Assembly (NCBI GenBank): GCA_040772085.1
Contig: JAXGYU010000001.1
Location: 744,001 to 808,000, forward strand
Source: JAXGMV01 sp040772085
Lineage (GTDB): Bacteria > Chloroflexota > Anaerolineae > Anaerolineales > Anaerolineaceae
Length of the DNA stretch: 64,000 nt
Direction: 5' to 3'
Shown here piece by piece: positions 7,211 to 13,500 of this stretch. Within the stretch, counting starts at the first letter, position 1; every line of letters starts with the position of its first letter. Both the position numbers and the translations under genes were made by a program. The notes beneath the pieces are model-generated. The model did no database searches, was not told the origin of the DNA, and saw nothing but the letters and a program-made list of their open reading frames with translations.

Positions 7211-9514
7211 TCAGAGCAAACCACCCGTTATACGGGTGGTTTTGATTTTAATGCCGGCACCCAACGGCAGAAGCCGGCTACCTGCCAAAAGCCGGCCGCG
7301 AATGGACTTTTTGACTGGTATACGCGCCTGGATCACAGCTTTGCCGAGGTCAGCTTCGCTCAGTCCAAACGGCAAAGTAATTGAAGAAGCGGCGCGGAAC
7401 ATGAGTTTGAAATATTCATTCTGGTCAATGCGATGCGGAGCGGGGAACTCAGGCAGGTCCCAGGCGTGGATGCGCGGGTTCCCGGTCAGGAAGAGATAGC
7501 GCATCACCTGACCCGGCTGGCAGCTTTTGCCCAGCTTCTCCAGTTGCATGGCTGCCTGAGCGGCGGGCGAGGGGGAGACATATTCTTTCGTAGTGCGGCT
7601 TAGCTTGGTCGAAACAACCAGCTCGGACAAGGGAACCTCACCCTGTTTCAGCTTGTCCGCTTCTTCTTTCAGATAGCTGATCACACGCTGATTACATTCC
7701 CTCACATCCGCGCGGGAATGGACCTGACTATAGACCTCCAGCAGGCGGGTCTGAATTCCGGCGATCCACCCGGGCGCGTCCCGTCTGCGCAGTTCAATGC
7801 CGCGGACTTTCACGCTGCCGTCTTCAAAGATACCGAAATAGCGGTTTGCCACTGAGACCTGTTCATCGATGCGCGAGGGCAGAAAAGCCACCCAGTTGTA
7901 GATGCCATCCAGCCCGAGGGGCAGCCCGGAGCGGAATTCGATTTCGTCCAGCAGCGGCTTCAGGTTCTCAGTGGTGATCCGCTGCGGGTGCCTGACCCAC
8001 AGCCCATCGACATACATGTGCAGTACTTCGTAGCCCATATCCTCAGCCGCTTCTTTGGCGCGCAGCAAAGCCTCACGACCGAAGGCGTTTACCGTCTCGT
8101 GAGCTTCAATGCGGCCAAAACGGGCATTTTTGTAGCCCAGATAGCCAAAGCAGGTCACCAGCAGCCATTTATGCGCTGAGGATTGCGCTTTCAGCTCCTG
8201 GCAGGTCCTGTCATAGGGTGAGAGCTCCTTCAGGCGATGCTTGATCGCGACGCGCTTTTCCAGCAGCCCTTTCAGTGTTTTGGGGATCAACCCCATTTCG
8301 CTTTCACTCAAGGGTTTGGTGCCGCCGCAGAAGCGGGGCGTGGTTTCAGGCGAGATGTTGCAATAGACCATGATGCTGGGATACATGGAGATGAAATCAA
8401 GTTCCGCGATGTTGAAATGCAGCCCGCTCTCCGGCTGATAGACCAGCCCGCCCTGGTCTGCCTGGATCAGTTCGTTGACGGATTTGAAATTCTCGGCTTC
8501 CTGCTTATGCCAGGGCACCATGATCTCGTTGCGGAGCGCGGTGGTGACCTGCATGGCTGAGATGCCGCTGCCAGGCGAGGTGCGCGCCACTGTCTGGATG
8601 GGCAGGCCGGAGATGCGCGCGGATTCGTAAATGCCTTTCATGCCGTAGTCGTGATAGAGGGTGGCGTTGTGGATGTCCACGTGCCAGCGGCCAAACAAAT
8701 GCACCTGCTGATCGCGGAAAACCATCTGGTTATAGGCGAAATAGGATCTTGCCTGGCGGTACTCAGGCTCAATGCCGGGTTCGCGGTTCCAGGGCAGGCT
8801 GACATGCTGCTCTTCCGCCAATTGCGCCAGATATTCCAGCATCCAGCCGTCACCCCAGGCAGTCAGGATCAGGTCGGGGTCGTAAGTCAGTAAAATGCTG
8901 CGCAGGCTGTGCAGACTCGACTTGGGATGGCTGAGCGCCAGGCGCACCTGATGGGTTCCGTATTGCAGCCAGAGATACTGCGGCATGCCGCGGTTAGGGC
9001 TGCGGTCAGGCTCCATGCTGAGCGTCCGCACCGGGGAGGCCGGCAGTTCAAGCTGGAAAGGCGAATCCAGCGTGACGAAATCGGTCACCTGGTCATGTTC
9101 ATTGACTGTTATTTCGCATAGACACTGGGGATACGCACCGAAAGCAGCGTTCAGGCGCAGCGCTGGGTGGATATCCGCATTGTAATAGTCGAGACTTGGG
9201 AACTGGCGTGACAGCCGCCAGAAGAGACCTTGCAGCTCGCTGCCGTTGGCAAAGCGCACCGCCAGGACGGGAATCAGATCAGGCTGGAACAGGTCGCGCC
9301 GCATCTCCATGGCGCAGCTTGTTTTGTCCGGCTGTTTGGCAATGAAAGTCGTGACCTGCTGCAAGGTTTCAACGCTGGCGGAAATATACAGCTCGGCCGG
9401 AAGAGACATTTTGAAACGGGCGCGCTGGTTGTCTTCTGTTATCAGCCACAGTACAAATCCCTCCCGATCCTTGGGGAAGAAATCCAGCAGCCAACCTTTA
9501 ACCTTGCGCGTCAA
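7211..9514 (-). CDS. Family-B DNA polymerase homologue with degraded catalytic motifs (predicted non-catalytic)
   Basis: This 767-residue protein (TTG start) has the polB layout. In the palm, motif A is intact (LDFISMYPSIM, D373). Motif B is altered (K449 then VTCFGYLGY, without the usual NS pair). Motif C reads YVDGLWV (501-507): D503 remains, but the second aspartate of YxDTD is L505. The exonuclease region is also degraded: LSMEPD replaces the DIE core, and DPDLILTAWGDGWMLEYL lacks the usual N and D. I infer little or no polymerase and proofreading activity. The TTG start at 9514 has GGAGG 6 bp upstream and overlaps the preceding gene by 17 bp; the longer frame from 9592 begins with an implausible Cys-rich stretch. 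The last dozen residues come from the IS200 end. Confidence 0.82.
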   Translation of the reverse strand: MTRKVKGWLLDFFPKDREGFVLWLITEDNQRARFKMSLPAELYISASVETLQQVTTFIAKQPDKTSCAMEMRRDLFQPDLIPVLAVRFANGSELQGLFWRLSRQFPSLDYYNADIHPALRLNAAFGAYPQCLCEITVNEHDQVTDFVTLDSPFQLELPASPVRTLSMEPDRSPNRGMPQYLWLQYGTHQVRLALSHPKSSLHSLRSILLTYDPDLILTAWGDGWMLEYLAQLAEEQHVSLPWNREPGIEPEYRQARSYFAYNQMVFRDQQVHLFGRWHVDIHNATLYHDYGMKGIYESARISGLPIQTVARTSPGSGISAMQVTTALRNEIMVPWHKQEAENFKSVNELIQADQGGLVYQPESGLHFNIAELDFISMYPSIMVYCNISPETTPRFCGGTKPLSESEMGLIPKTLKGLLEKRVAIKHRLKELSPYDRTCQELKAQSSAHKWLLVTCFGYLGYKNARFGRIEAHETVNAFGREALLRAKEAAEDMGYEVLHMYVDGLWVRHPQRITTENLKPLLDEIEFRSGLPLGLDGIYNWVAFLPSRIDEQVSVANRYFGIFEDGSVKVRGIELRRRDAPGWIAGIQTRLLEVYSQVHSRADVRECNQRVISYLKEEADKLKQGEVPLSELVVSTKLSRTTKEYVSPSPAAQAAMQLEKLGKSCQPGQVMRYLFLTGNPRIHAWDLPEFPAPHRIDQNEYFKLMFRAASSITLPFGLSEADLGKAVIQARIPVKKSIRGRLLAGSRLLPLGAGIKIKTTRITGGLL
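7221..7239. repeat. IS200 right-end hairpin
   Basis: The copy of the left-end hairpin. On the plus strand it is followed by TTTTGATTTT, so it may also end transcription leaving the element. On the minus strand it encodes the last residues of the polymerase-like protein. Confidence 0.7.
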
Positions 9515-9761
9515 GCAGCTCCTCCAGCAGTTGCCGCAGGCGCAACACCTCCTTGTGCTGTTCCAGCAGCATCGAGAGCATGAAGATTTCAAATGGCAGG
9601 GCGTGCGAGGCGTAGGCAGCCTCGGCGAGATGGCGGCGGGCGGATGAAAACAGGTCGTCCAGCACCAGTTGATCAGACTTGCGCAGCGCGCGCCGGAAAC
9701 GGCTGAAAGAATCTTGTTCGTTCTGAAACAGGTTGGTAACGGATGGCAGCGTGCGTCCCAT
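9498..9761 (-). CDS. Small helical protein between the RecA-like and PolB-like genes
   Basis: The 87-residue product is not recognised. It is predicted almost wholly helical and rich in Arg, Leu and Glu (for example FSRFRRALRKSDQLVLDDLF, then FEIFMLSMLLEQHKEVLRLR). The ATG at 9761 follows AGAGG and lies just past the stop codon of the RecA-like gene (overlap zone 9769-9771); a longer frame from 9830 would overlap that gene by 60 bp and is less likely. Its 3' end overlaps the TTG start of the polymerase-like gene, so translation of all three genes is probably coupled. A bridging or adaptor role between the two neighbours is an inference from position only. Confidence 0.72.
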   Translation of the reverse strand: MGRTLPSVTNLFQNEQDSFSRFRRALRKSDQLVLDDLFSSARRHLAEAAYASHALPFEIFMLSMLLEQHKEVLRLRQLLEELLDAQG

Positions 9762-9768
9762 ATGACCT

Positions 9769-10305
9769 CTAGGCAAATGACAATTGTGTGTACCGCGGGG
9801 GATCTTCAACCAGCCAGGTGCGGCCGGCAATGCTTTTGAGCATTTTCAGCCAGAGGACGTTTTCCGGCTGTTCCGGCACGCTGAAGGCAACGATTGCCAC
9901 CGGCTGTGTCTGGCTGAGCAGCGTGAGCTGCTCCATGCAGCGTTGCAGCACCCGTTCCCGCTCGGGCTGGGTGATGTTTTCATCATTGAATGTGCTCAGC
10001 AGGTCGATCGCCAGACAGGGCGCGCCGTCTCTTGGAGTATTGCAGAGCAGCGAATGGACCTGATAGCAGGTGAAGGCGCGGGCGAGCGAGATGTTATTCA
10101 GACCGCTGTTTAGATGGTCTCCATTCATCTGGATCTCCCGCGCCGTAAGATGGGCGCGGAAGGAGTTACCGCAATCCAGCACGCGGAATTTGCGCCGCGA
10201 GGACATGCGCGCGGTCAGGCGCGGCAGGCTGTTGAGCAATGCTTTGCGGGGTCCGATGAGGAGCAGCAGGGAACCGCTGATTAGTTCTGGCAGGTAGGTA
10301 TCCAT
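9769..10305 (-). CDS. RecA/RadA-like protein lacking a functional Walker A motif
   Basis: The 178 residues resemble a minimal RecA-fold core. The Walker A position reads LLLLIGPRKALLNSL (about 13-27) without GK(T/S). A strand plus aspartate equivalent to Walker B is kept as CLAIDLLSTF (97-106, D101). The stretch ISLARAFTCYQVHSLL (72-87) is typical of RadA/Rad51-like proteins. It should keep the fold but not hydrolyse ATP normally. ImuA, a RecA-like partner of a non-catalytic polymerase, is a functional parallel, not a claimed homologue. It is the first gene of the three-gene operon and directly follows a consensus promoter with a LexA-type box. No ribosome site precedes the ATG, which coincides with the expected transcription start. 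Confidence 0.7.
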   Translation of the reverse strand: MDTYLPELISGSLLLLIGPRKALLNSLPRLTARMSSRRKFRVLDCGNSFRAHLTAREIQMNGDHLNSGLNNISLARAFTCYQVHSLLCNTPRDGAPCLAIDLLSTFNDENITQPERERVLQRCMEQLTLLSQTQPVAIVAFSVPEQPENVLWLKMLKSIAGRTWLVEDPPRYTQLSFA

Positions 10306-10311
10306 AGCCAG

Positions 10312-10340
10312 ATTATATAGAACAAACGTTCTTATGTCAA
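10312..10340 (-). promoter_or_regulatory. Consensus sigma-70 promoter of the RecA-like/PolB-like operon
   Basis: On the minus strand TTGACA (10340-10335) and TATAAT (10317-10312) are separated by exactly 17 bp, a perfect match in both hexamers. The start codon lies 6 nt past the -10 element. Such a strong promoter would be expected to need repression, which the palindrome in its spacer can supply. Confidence 0.88.
10319..10332. promoter_or_regulatory. LexA-type SOS box in the promoter spacer
   Basis: The palindrome AGAACAAACGTTCT contains GAAC-N4-GTTC, the core of the LexA/DinR box known from Gram-positive bacteria. It fills the spacer between -35 and -10, where a bound repressor would block RNA polymerase. 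No lexA gene is in the window, so the assignment rests on motif and placement. Confidence 0.7.
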
Positions 10341-10353
10341 GCGGAAAGTTGGA

Positions 10354-11283
10354 TCAGCTCTCCAGCAGGGCGCGCAGATTGCGGGTAAAGCCTCGATGCT
10401 TGGCGCGCAATACCGGCGTGCCCTGGTATTTCTCCCGAAACTCTGCTTCACTTTGCCGGACCGCTTCATGTGCGTCCAGGCAGTGTAATTCTGGCATTGC
10501 CGTGAACAGGGATTGTGGCTGCTCGTCAGAATTCTTCTTGTTCCAGGGGCAGACTAGCTGACAGATATCGCAGCCAAAGGCGTTGCCGCTCAGCAGGGGT
10601 TTCAGATCTGACGAGATTTCGCTTTTGTGCTCGATGGTCAGATAGGAGAGACAGCGGCTGCAATCCAGCGTACGATTGGGCAGGATGCAGGCGGTCGGGC
10701 AGGCAGCCAGACAGCGCTGGCAGGTGCCGCAGCGATCTGGCATGGGCGCTTGTTGGGGAATTTCCGCAGCCGATTCAATGAATATTTCGCATAGCAACAG
10801 GGAGGAACCGTATTGCGGGTGAATGAGCATGCCATTTTTACCGATCCAGCCCAGTCCAGCATTGACTGCCAGGCTGCGTTCAAGGACTGGCGAGCTGTCC
10901 ACACAGACACGGTAGCTGCCCGTAACTTGTCTCAGCTTAGAAAGGCGCTCGAACAATTGATGACAGCCGGCGGCTAATGTGTCATGATAGTCGCTGCCAC
11001 AGGCATAGCTGCTGATGCTTGCTTCGCCTGCTTTACACGCATGCAGCAGCGGGTAGGCAGCAGCCAGCACAATGATGGCTGAAGTCCGCTCATGCAGCAA
11101 GAGAGGGGTTTCACGCTTTGCGAGCGTGTCAGGCCGCGCAAGGTAGGTTAGCCCGGCGTGATATCCAGCATTTATCCAGCCGGTGAATGCGTCAAAGCGC
11201 AAATCTGCTGCGGGATCGGCAATGCCTGCCAAACAAAAACCGAGGTTTTCCGCCTCGGTTTTTAGAATGTCAAGTTCCAGCAT
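10354..11283 (-). CDS. queG: Epoxyqueuosine reductase QueG
   Basis: The 309-residue enzyme carries out the last step of queuosine synthesis, reducing epoxyqueuosine in tRNA anticodons with cobalamin and two 4Fe-4S clusters. The likely catalytic Asp is D129 in VCVDSSPVLER, followed by the conserved GLGWIGKNGML. Cluster cysteines are C185, C188, C191 and C195, then C208 or C211, C238, C241 and C245 (FGCDICQLVCPWN). The ATG at 11283 follows AGGAAAG and lies 5 bp after the stop of the upstream lipoprotein gene, so the genes are coupled; a longer frame from 11355 overlaps that gene and lacks support. A perfect terminator-like hairpin lies in codons 7-17. No other queuosine genes are nearby. Confidence 0.93.
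   Translation of the reverse strand: MLELDILKTEAENLGFCLAGIADPAADLRFDAFTGWINAGYHAGLTYLARPDTLAKRETPLLLHERTSAIIVLAAAYPLLHACKAGEASISSYACGSDYHDTLAAGCHQLFERLSKLRQVTGSYRVCVDSSPVLERSLAVNAGLGWIGKNGMLIHPQYGSSLLLCEIFIESAAEIPQQAPMPDRCGTCQRCLAACPTACILPNRTLDCSRCLSYLTIEHKSEISSDLKPLLSGNAFGCDICQLVCPWNKKNSDEQPQSLFTAMPELHCLDAHEAVRQSEAEFREKYQGTPVLRAKHRGFTRNLRALLES
11235..11263 (-). terminator. Intrinsic-terminator-like hairpin inside the queG coding start
   Basis: AAAAACCGAGG (11235-11245) and CCTCGGTTTTT (11253-11263) form a perfect 11-bp stem with a 7-nt loop. Read on the minus strand it ends in a T-rich run (TTTTTGTTT), the layout of a factor-independent terminator. It lies within codons 7-17 of queG and 26-54 bp after the stop of the lipoprotein gene at 11289. 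It may end most lipoprotein transcripts, or control read-through into queG. Confidence 0.6.
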
Positions 11284-11288
11284 CTTTC

Positions 11289-11936
11289 CTATTTGACCTG
11301 AATGGAGACGTAGAAATGGCAGAAAACGACCGCATCGTCGTTCACAAGACCCCATTCGGAAGTATAGATGCCGGGCGTTTCTGGCGCCAGCATGTCAACG
11401 GTCAGCGAGACTTCGTCACCCTTGGCGACAGGACCTTTCAGCATGTAATTGACCATGTTGGTGACGATGGTGGAATTGAGCGGCTTGAAGTAGAAGGATG
11501 TGTTCCAGTCGCGGGCGCCGGTATTCTTGATGGTGAATTTGCCATCAAAGTCCCAGCGCGGCGCGACAACGATGCCGTCAGGTGTCGAGCTGACGACCTG
11601 GCAGGAATCAACGTAGTAGGTTGCCGTAGGTTTCGGTTTGTATGGACCAGCCGGGGCTGCAACTGTAGCGGTCGCTGCGGGAGCGGCAGTGTTGGTCGGA
11701 GCGCTGGTATTCGTCGGCTGCTGGGTAGCAGTTGGCAGTGCCGTGGCGGTGGGAATCTTGGCCATCTCGCTCATTACTGTGCCGACAATGTCCTTGGTCA
11801 GTGCTTCCACATCCACAGTGGCGGCAGGAGGCGCGGCGGGTGGAGGCGGCGCTTGAGTTACAACGGCGGGTGTACAGGACGCCAGAACGATGGAGAAGAT
11901 GACGATCAACGATAGTGTAAGCAGATGCTTTTTCAT
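11289..11936 (-). CDS. Lipoprotein with an NBR1-like (FW) Ig-type domain, third of three
   Basis: The 215-residue product begins with a lipoprotein signal (MKKHLLTLSLIVIFSIVLASC; the lipobox is LASC), so it is anchored at the outer face of the membrane. A long Ala/Pro/Thr linker (about 25-100) follows, then a beta-sandwich resembling the four-tryptophan FW domain of NBR1: conserved Trp in APRWDF, GARDWN and SEWGLV plus IKNTG. The other two copies are closer to each other than to this one, and the GERM stretch they share is missing here. The ATG at 11936 has AGAGGG upstream; a frame from 11960 is longer but unsupported. The function of bacterial FW-domain lipoproteins is unknown to me; surface binding is a guess. 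Confidence 0.8.
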   Translation of the reverse strand: MKKHLLTLSLIVIFSIVLASCTPAVVTQAPPPPAAPPAATVDVEALTKDIVGTVMSEMAKIPTATALPTATQQPTNTSAPTNTAAPAATATVAAPAGPYKPKPTATYYVDSCQVVSSTPDGIVVAPRWDFDGKFTIKNTGARDWNTSFYFKPLNSTIVTNMVNYMLKGPVAKGDEVSLTVDMLAPETPGIYTSEWGLVNDDAVVFCHFYVSIQVK

Positions 11937-11956
11937 GTGCCCTCTTTTTCTACTTG

Positions 11957-12667
11957 TCATGGTGTCGGCGTGATTGTTGCCGCTGCAGGTGAAGCGGAGA
12001 CGCCGGAGGTCGCGGTGACTGGGTCACCAACAGACAGGATTGTGATGGTCGCGTCACCGAAATTCTGACCATCTTTATTCTTGAATTTCCACCAACTCAT
12101 GTAAGTGCCTTTGTTGGCTGGTGAGATAAAGTCAGCGACAGCGTTATAGGATTCGCCAGGCTTTACTTCAGCGGTGAAGGTGTAGCTGTTCGGCAAGCCG
12201 GCGCCCATCCGCTCACCGACGAAGAAAACGAGCGTAAAGTCCTTCGTCCAGGTGGTGGTACCGGTATTTTTTATCGTCCAGGTGACCTTGAATGGCAGAC
12301 CAGCGGGTACCTGGAAATTATCCAGCGGGTCCTGCGTCACTAATTCATACTTCTCAGCCGCGGGGGGCAGCGCTGACGTCGGATTACCGGCCGGTACGGT
12401 ACTGGCGGCAGTCGGGACATTTGGTGTCGCGGGAGCCGCCTGAGTTTTGGTTGGTAATGGCTTCGCGGTTGCCGTGCTGGGTGCCTGTATCGTTCTTAGC
12501 GGACCCTGCTGGGTCAACTGAAAGGCAACGGTGGCGGCGGCGGATGTATAAACTGCGTTTGCCTCTGAAGGAGGCTTCGGCATGCGACCGCAGGCACTTA
12601 ATAAACTGATAATCACAAGCATGCCTGCTATCCGTAACAGGCTGCTCGATTTGTTTCTCATTTGCAT
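11957..12667 (-). CDS. Lipoprotein with an NBR1-like (FW) Ig-type domain, second of three
   Basis: This 236-residue lipoprotein (lipobox LSAC) has a Thr/Pro/Ala-rich linker that probably spans cell wall or surface layer, then an FW-type domain: WTIKNTGTTTWTKDF, FFVGERMG, EVKPGE and YMSWWKFKNKDGQNFGD, with the conserved tryptophans in place. A short Thr/Pro/Ala tail ends the protein. Its domain is clearly a paralogue of the upstream gene, so the pair arose by tandem duplication. The ATG at 12667 follows the upstream stop codon by one base (TAA-A-ATG); another ATG six bases on is also possible. The function is unknown. Confidence 0.8.
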   Translation of the reverse strand: MQMRNKSSSLLRIAGMLVIISLLSACGRMPKPPSEANAVYTSAAATVAFQLTQQGPLRTIQAPSTATAKPLPTKTQAAPATPNVPTAASTVPAGNPTSALPPAAEKYELVTQDPLDNFQVPAGLPFKVTWTIKNTGTTTWTKDFTLVFFVGERMGAGLPNSYTFTAEVKPGESYNAVADFISPANKGTYMSWWKFKNKDGQNFGDATITILSVGDPVTATSGVSASPAAATITPTP

Positions 12668-12668
12668 T

Positions 12669-13352
12669 TTACGGAACCTTGATAGTGATATCCACGTCCC
12701 CAAAATTCTGGCCCTGGTCGTCTTTCAGTTTCCACCAGCTGTAGTACTCACCGGCTTTGGTAGGCGCGGCCATATCAGCAGCGACGCGAATGGTTTCACC
12801 AGGTTTGACCTCGTTTACAAATGTGTAGACATTTGATTTGTTGCCGGGATTCATGCGTTCGCCAATGAAGAAGGCAAGTGAATATTCCTTGGTCCAGGTG
12901 GTTGTGCCAGTGTTCTTGATCACCCAGGCAGCGTCAAAACCGACGCCAGGTTGAATGGTCGAGTTATCGGCAGGCTCCTGGCTGACCAGTTCATACTTGG
13001 CGGCAGAAGGCGCAATCTGGGCAGCGGCTTGCGTGAAGGTAGGCAGCGGCGCGGCAGCGGTGGTCGCGGCACTGGTTGTCACCGGCGCGCCAGGCGTACC
13101 ACTGACAGGCTGTTGCGTGCTGACAACCGGTTGGGTGTTAGTGGGCAGCGGCGTGAATGTCATGGTCGCAGTCGGGTTGAGCGCTTCCTTCGTTGCTACT
13201 TCCGCAGCAACGGTTTGAGCTGCAGCGGTGTAGATCGCATCTGGAGATAGAGTGGGTTCCGCCGGCGCTTTAGGCGTGCAAGCAGCAAGCAGGAGCGTAG
13301 AGACGGCAAAGACTAATAAAGCCGTTCTCAGTGTGCGCTGTTTGTAGGTCAT
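12669..13352 (-). CDS. Lipoprotein with an NBR1-like (FW) Ig-type domain, first of three
   Basis: The 227-residue product has a clear signal and lipobox (LLLAAC), a low-complexity Thr/Pro/Ala linker (about 25-115), and an FW-type domain with VIKNTGTTTWTKEY, FFIGERMN, EVKPGE and YYSWWKLKDDQGQNFGD. GGAGGA 6 bp before the ATG supports the start. It is the first gene of the lipoprotein-queG operon, with promoter-like sequence upstream (13416-13444). In eukaryotes the FW domain of NBR1 takes part in selective autophagy; in bacteria the same fold occurs on secreted proteins without a settled role. Confidence 0.83.
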   Translation of the reverse strand: MTYKQRTLRTALLVFAVSTLLLAACTPKAPAEPTLSPDAIYTAAAQTVAAEVATKEALNPTATMTFTPLPTNTQPVVSTQQPVSGTPGAPVTTSAATTAAAPLPTFTQAAAQIAPSAAKYELVSQEPADNSTIQPGVGFDAAWVIKNTGTTTWTKEYSLAFFIGERMNPGNKSNVYTFVNEVKPGETIRVAADMAAPTKAGEYYSWWKLKDDQGQNFGDVDITIKVP

Positions 13353-13415
13353 CGTGTTCCTCCAAAGTTCAGGTTTGTAGCCAGTTTATATACATACGAA
13401 AAGTCGTCATTCTAG

Positions 13416-13444
13416 ATTGTCAACGGTATTTTTTTATTTGTCAA
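13416..13444 (-). promoter_or_regulatory. Possible promoter of the lipoprotein-queG operon
   Basis: On the minus strand a perfect TTGACA (13444-13439) is followed after 17 bp by GACAAT (13421-13416), a four-of-six match to the -10 consensus. A second TTGACA at 13423-13418 overlaps it, so an alternative register further downstream is possible. Confidence 0.4.
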
Positions 13445-13467
13445 GGTAAAGGATGAACCCATAATAC

Positions 13468-13490
13468 GTCTGATTTTGTCAAAATCAGAC
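13468..13490. repeat. Perfect 23-bp palindrome between the M23 and lipoprotein genes
   Basis: GTCTGATTTTG (13468-13478) and CAAAATCAGAC (13480-13490) are exact complements around one central base. It lies 10 bp after the M23 peptidase stop and upstream of the lipoprotein promoter. The loop is too short for a good RNA hairpin and no T-run follows on the minus strand, so an operator is more likely than a terminator. Confidence 0.5.
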
Positions 13491-13500
13491 AAAAAACAGA

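Larger units (their letters stand above)
6545..7245 (+). mobile_element. IS200-type insertion sequence (IS200/IS605 family), apparently complete
   Basis: About 700 bp hold a single Y1 transposase gene flanked by near-identical hairpins: CCACCCGCTATGCGGGTGG at 6549-6567 and CCACCCGTTATACGGGTGG at 7221-7239. Family elements have no terminal inverted repeats and no target duplication; they use subterminal hairpins read as single-stranded DNA, which fits. More small hairpins occur inside both ends (for example 6523-6537 just left of the element, and around 7166-7188). Exact cleavage sites cannot be fixed without an empty site, so the ends are approximate by 20-30 bp. The right end reaches into the 3' end of the polymerase-like gene on the other strand. 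Confidence 0.85.

Noticed and set aside
6549..7239. Two matching GC-rich hairpins considered as CRISPR-like or REP repeats
   Set aside because: Only two copies exist, they flank a Y1 transposase gene, and their position fits IS200 subterminal hairpins.
9515..9592. Upstream extension of the polymerase-like gene to an initiator at 9592
   Set aside because: The 26 added residues are Cys/Arg-rich and implausible, overlap the small gene by almost 100 bp, and lack a ribosome site; the TTG at 9514 has GGAGG at good spacing.
7211..10340. A conventional phage-type or casposon polymerase module
   Set aside because: No integrase, terminal repeats or other phage or casposon genes are present, and the polymerase lacks catalytic residues.
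11187..11915. 242-codon plus-strand frame opposite the lipoprotein and queG genes
   Set aside because: It is an antisense shadow of the low-complexity Thr/Pro/Ala linkers, with no ribosome site and no recognisable domain.
13468..13490. Terminator for the M23 gene
   Set aside because: The one-base centre gives no workable RNA loop and there is no T-run after it on the minus strand.
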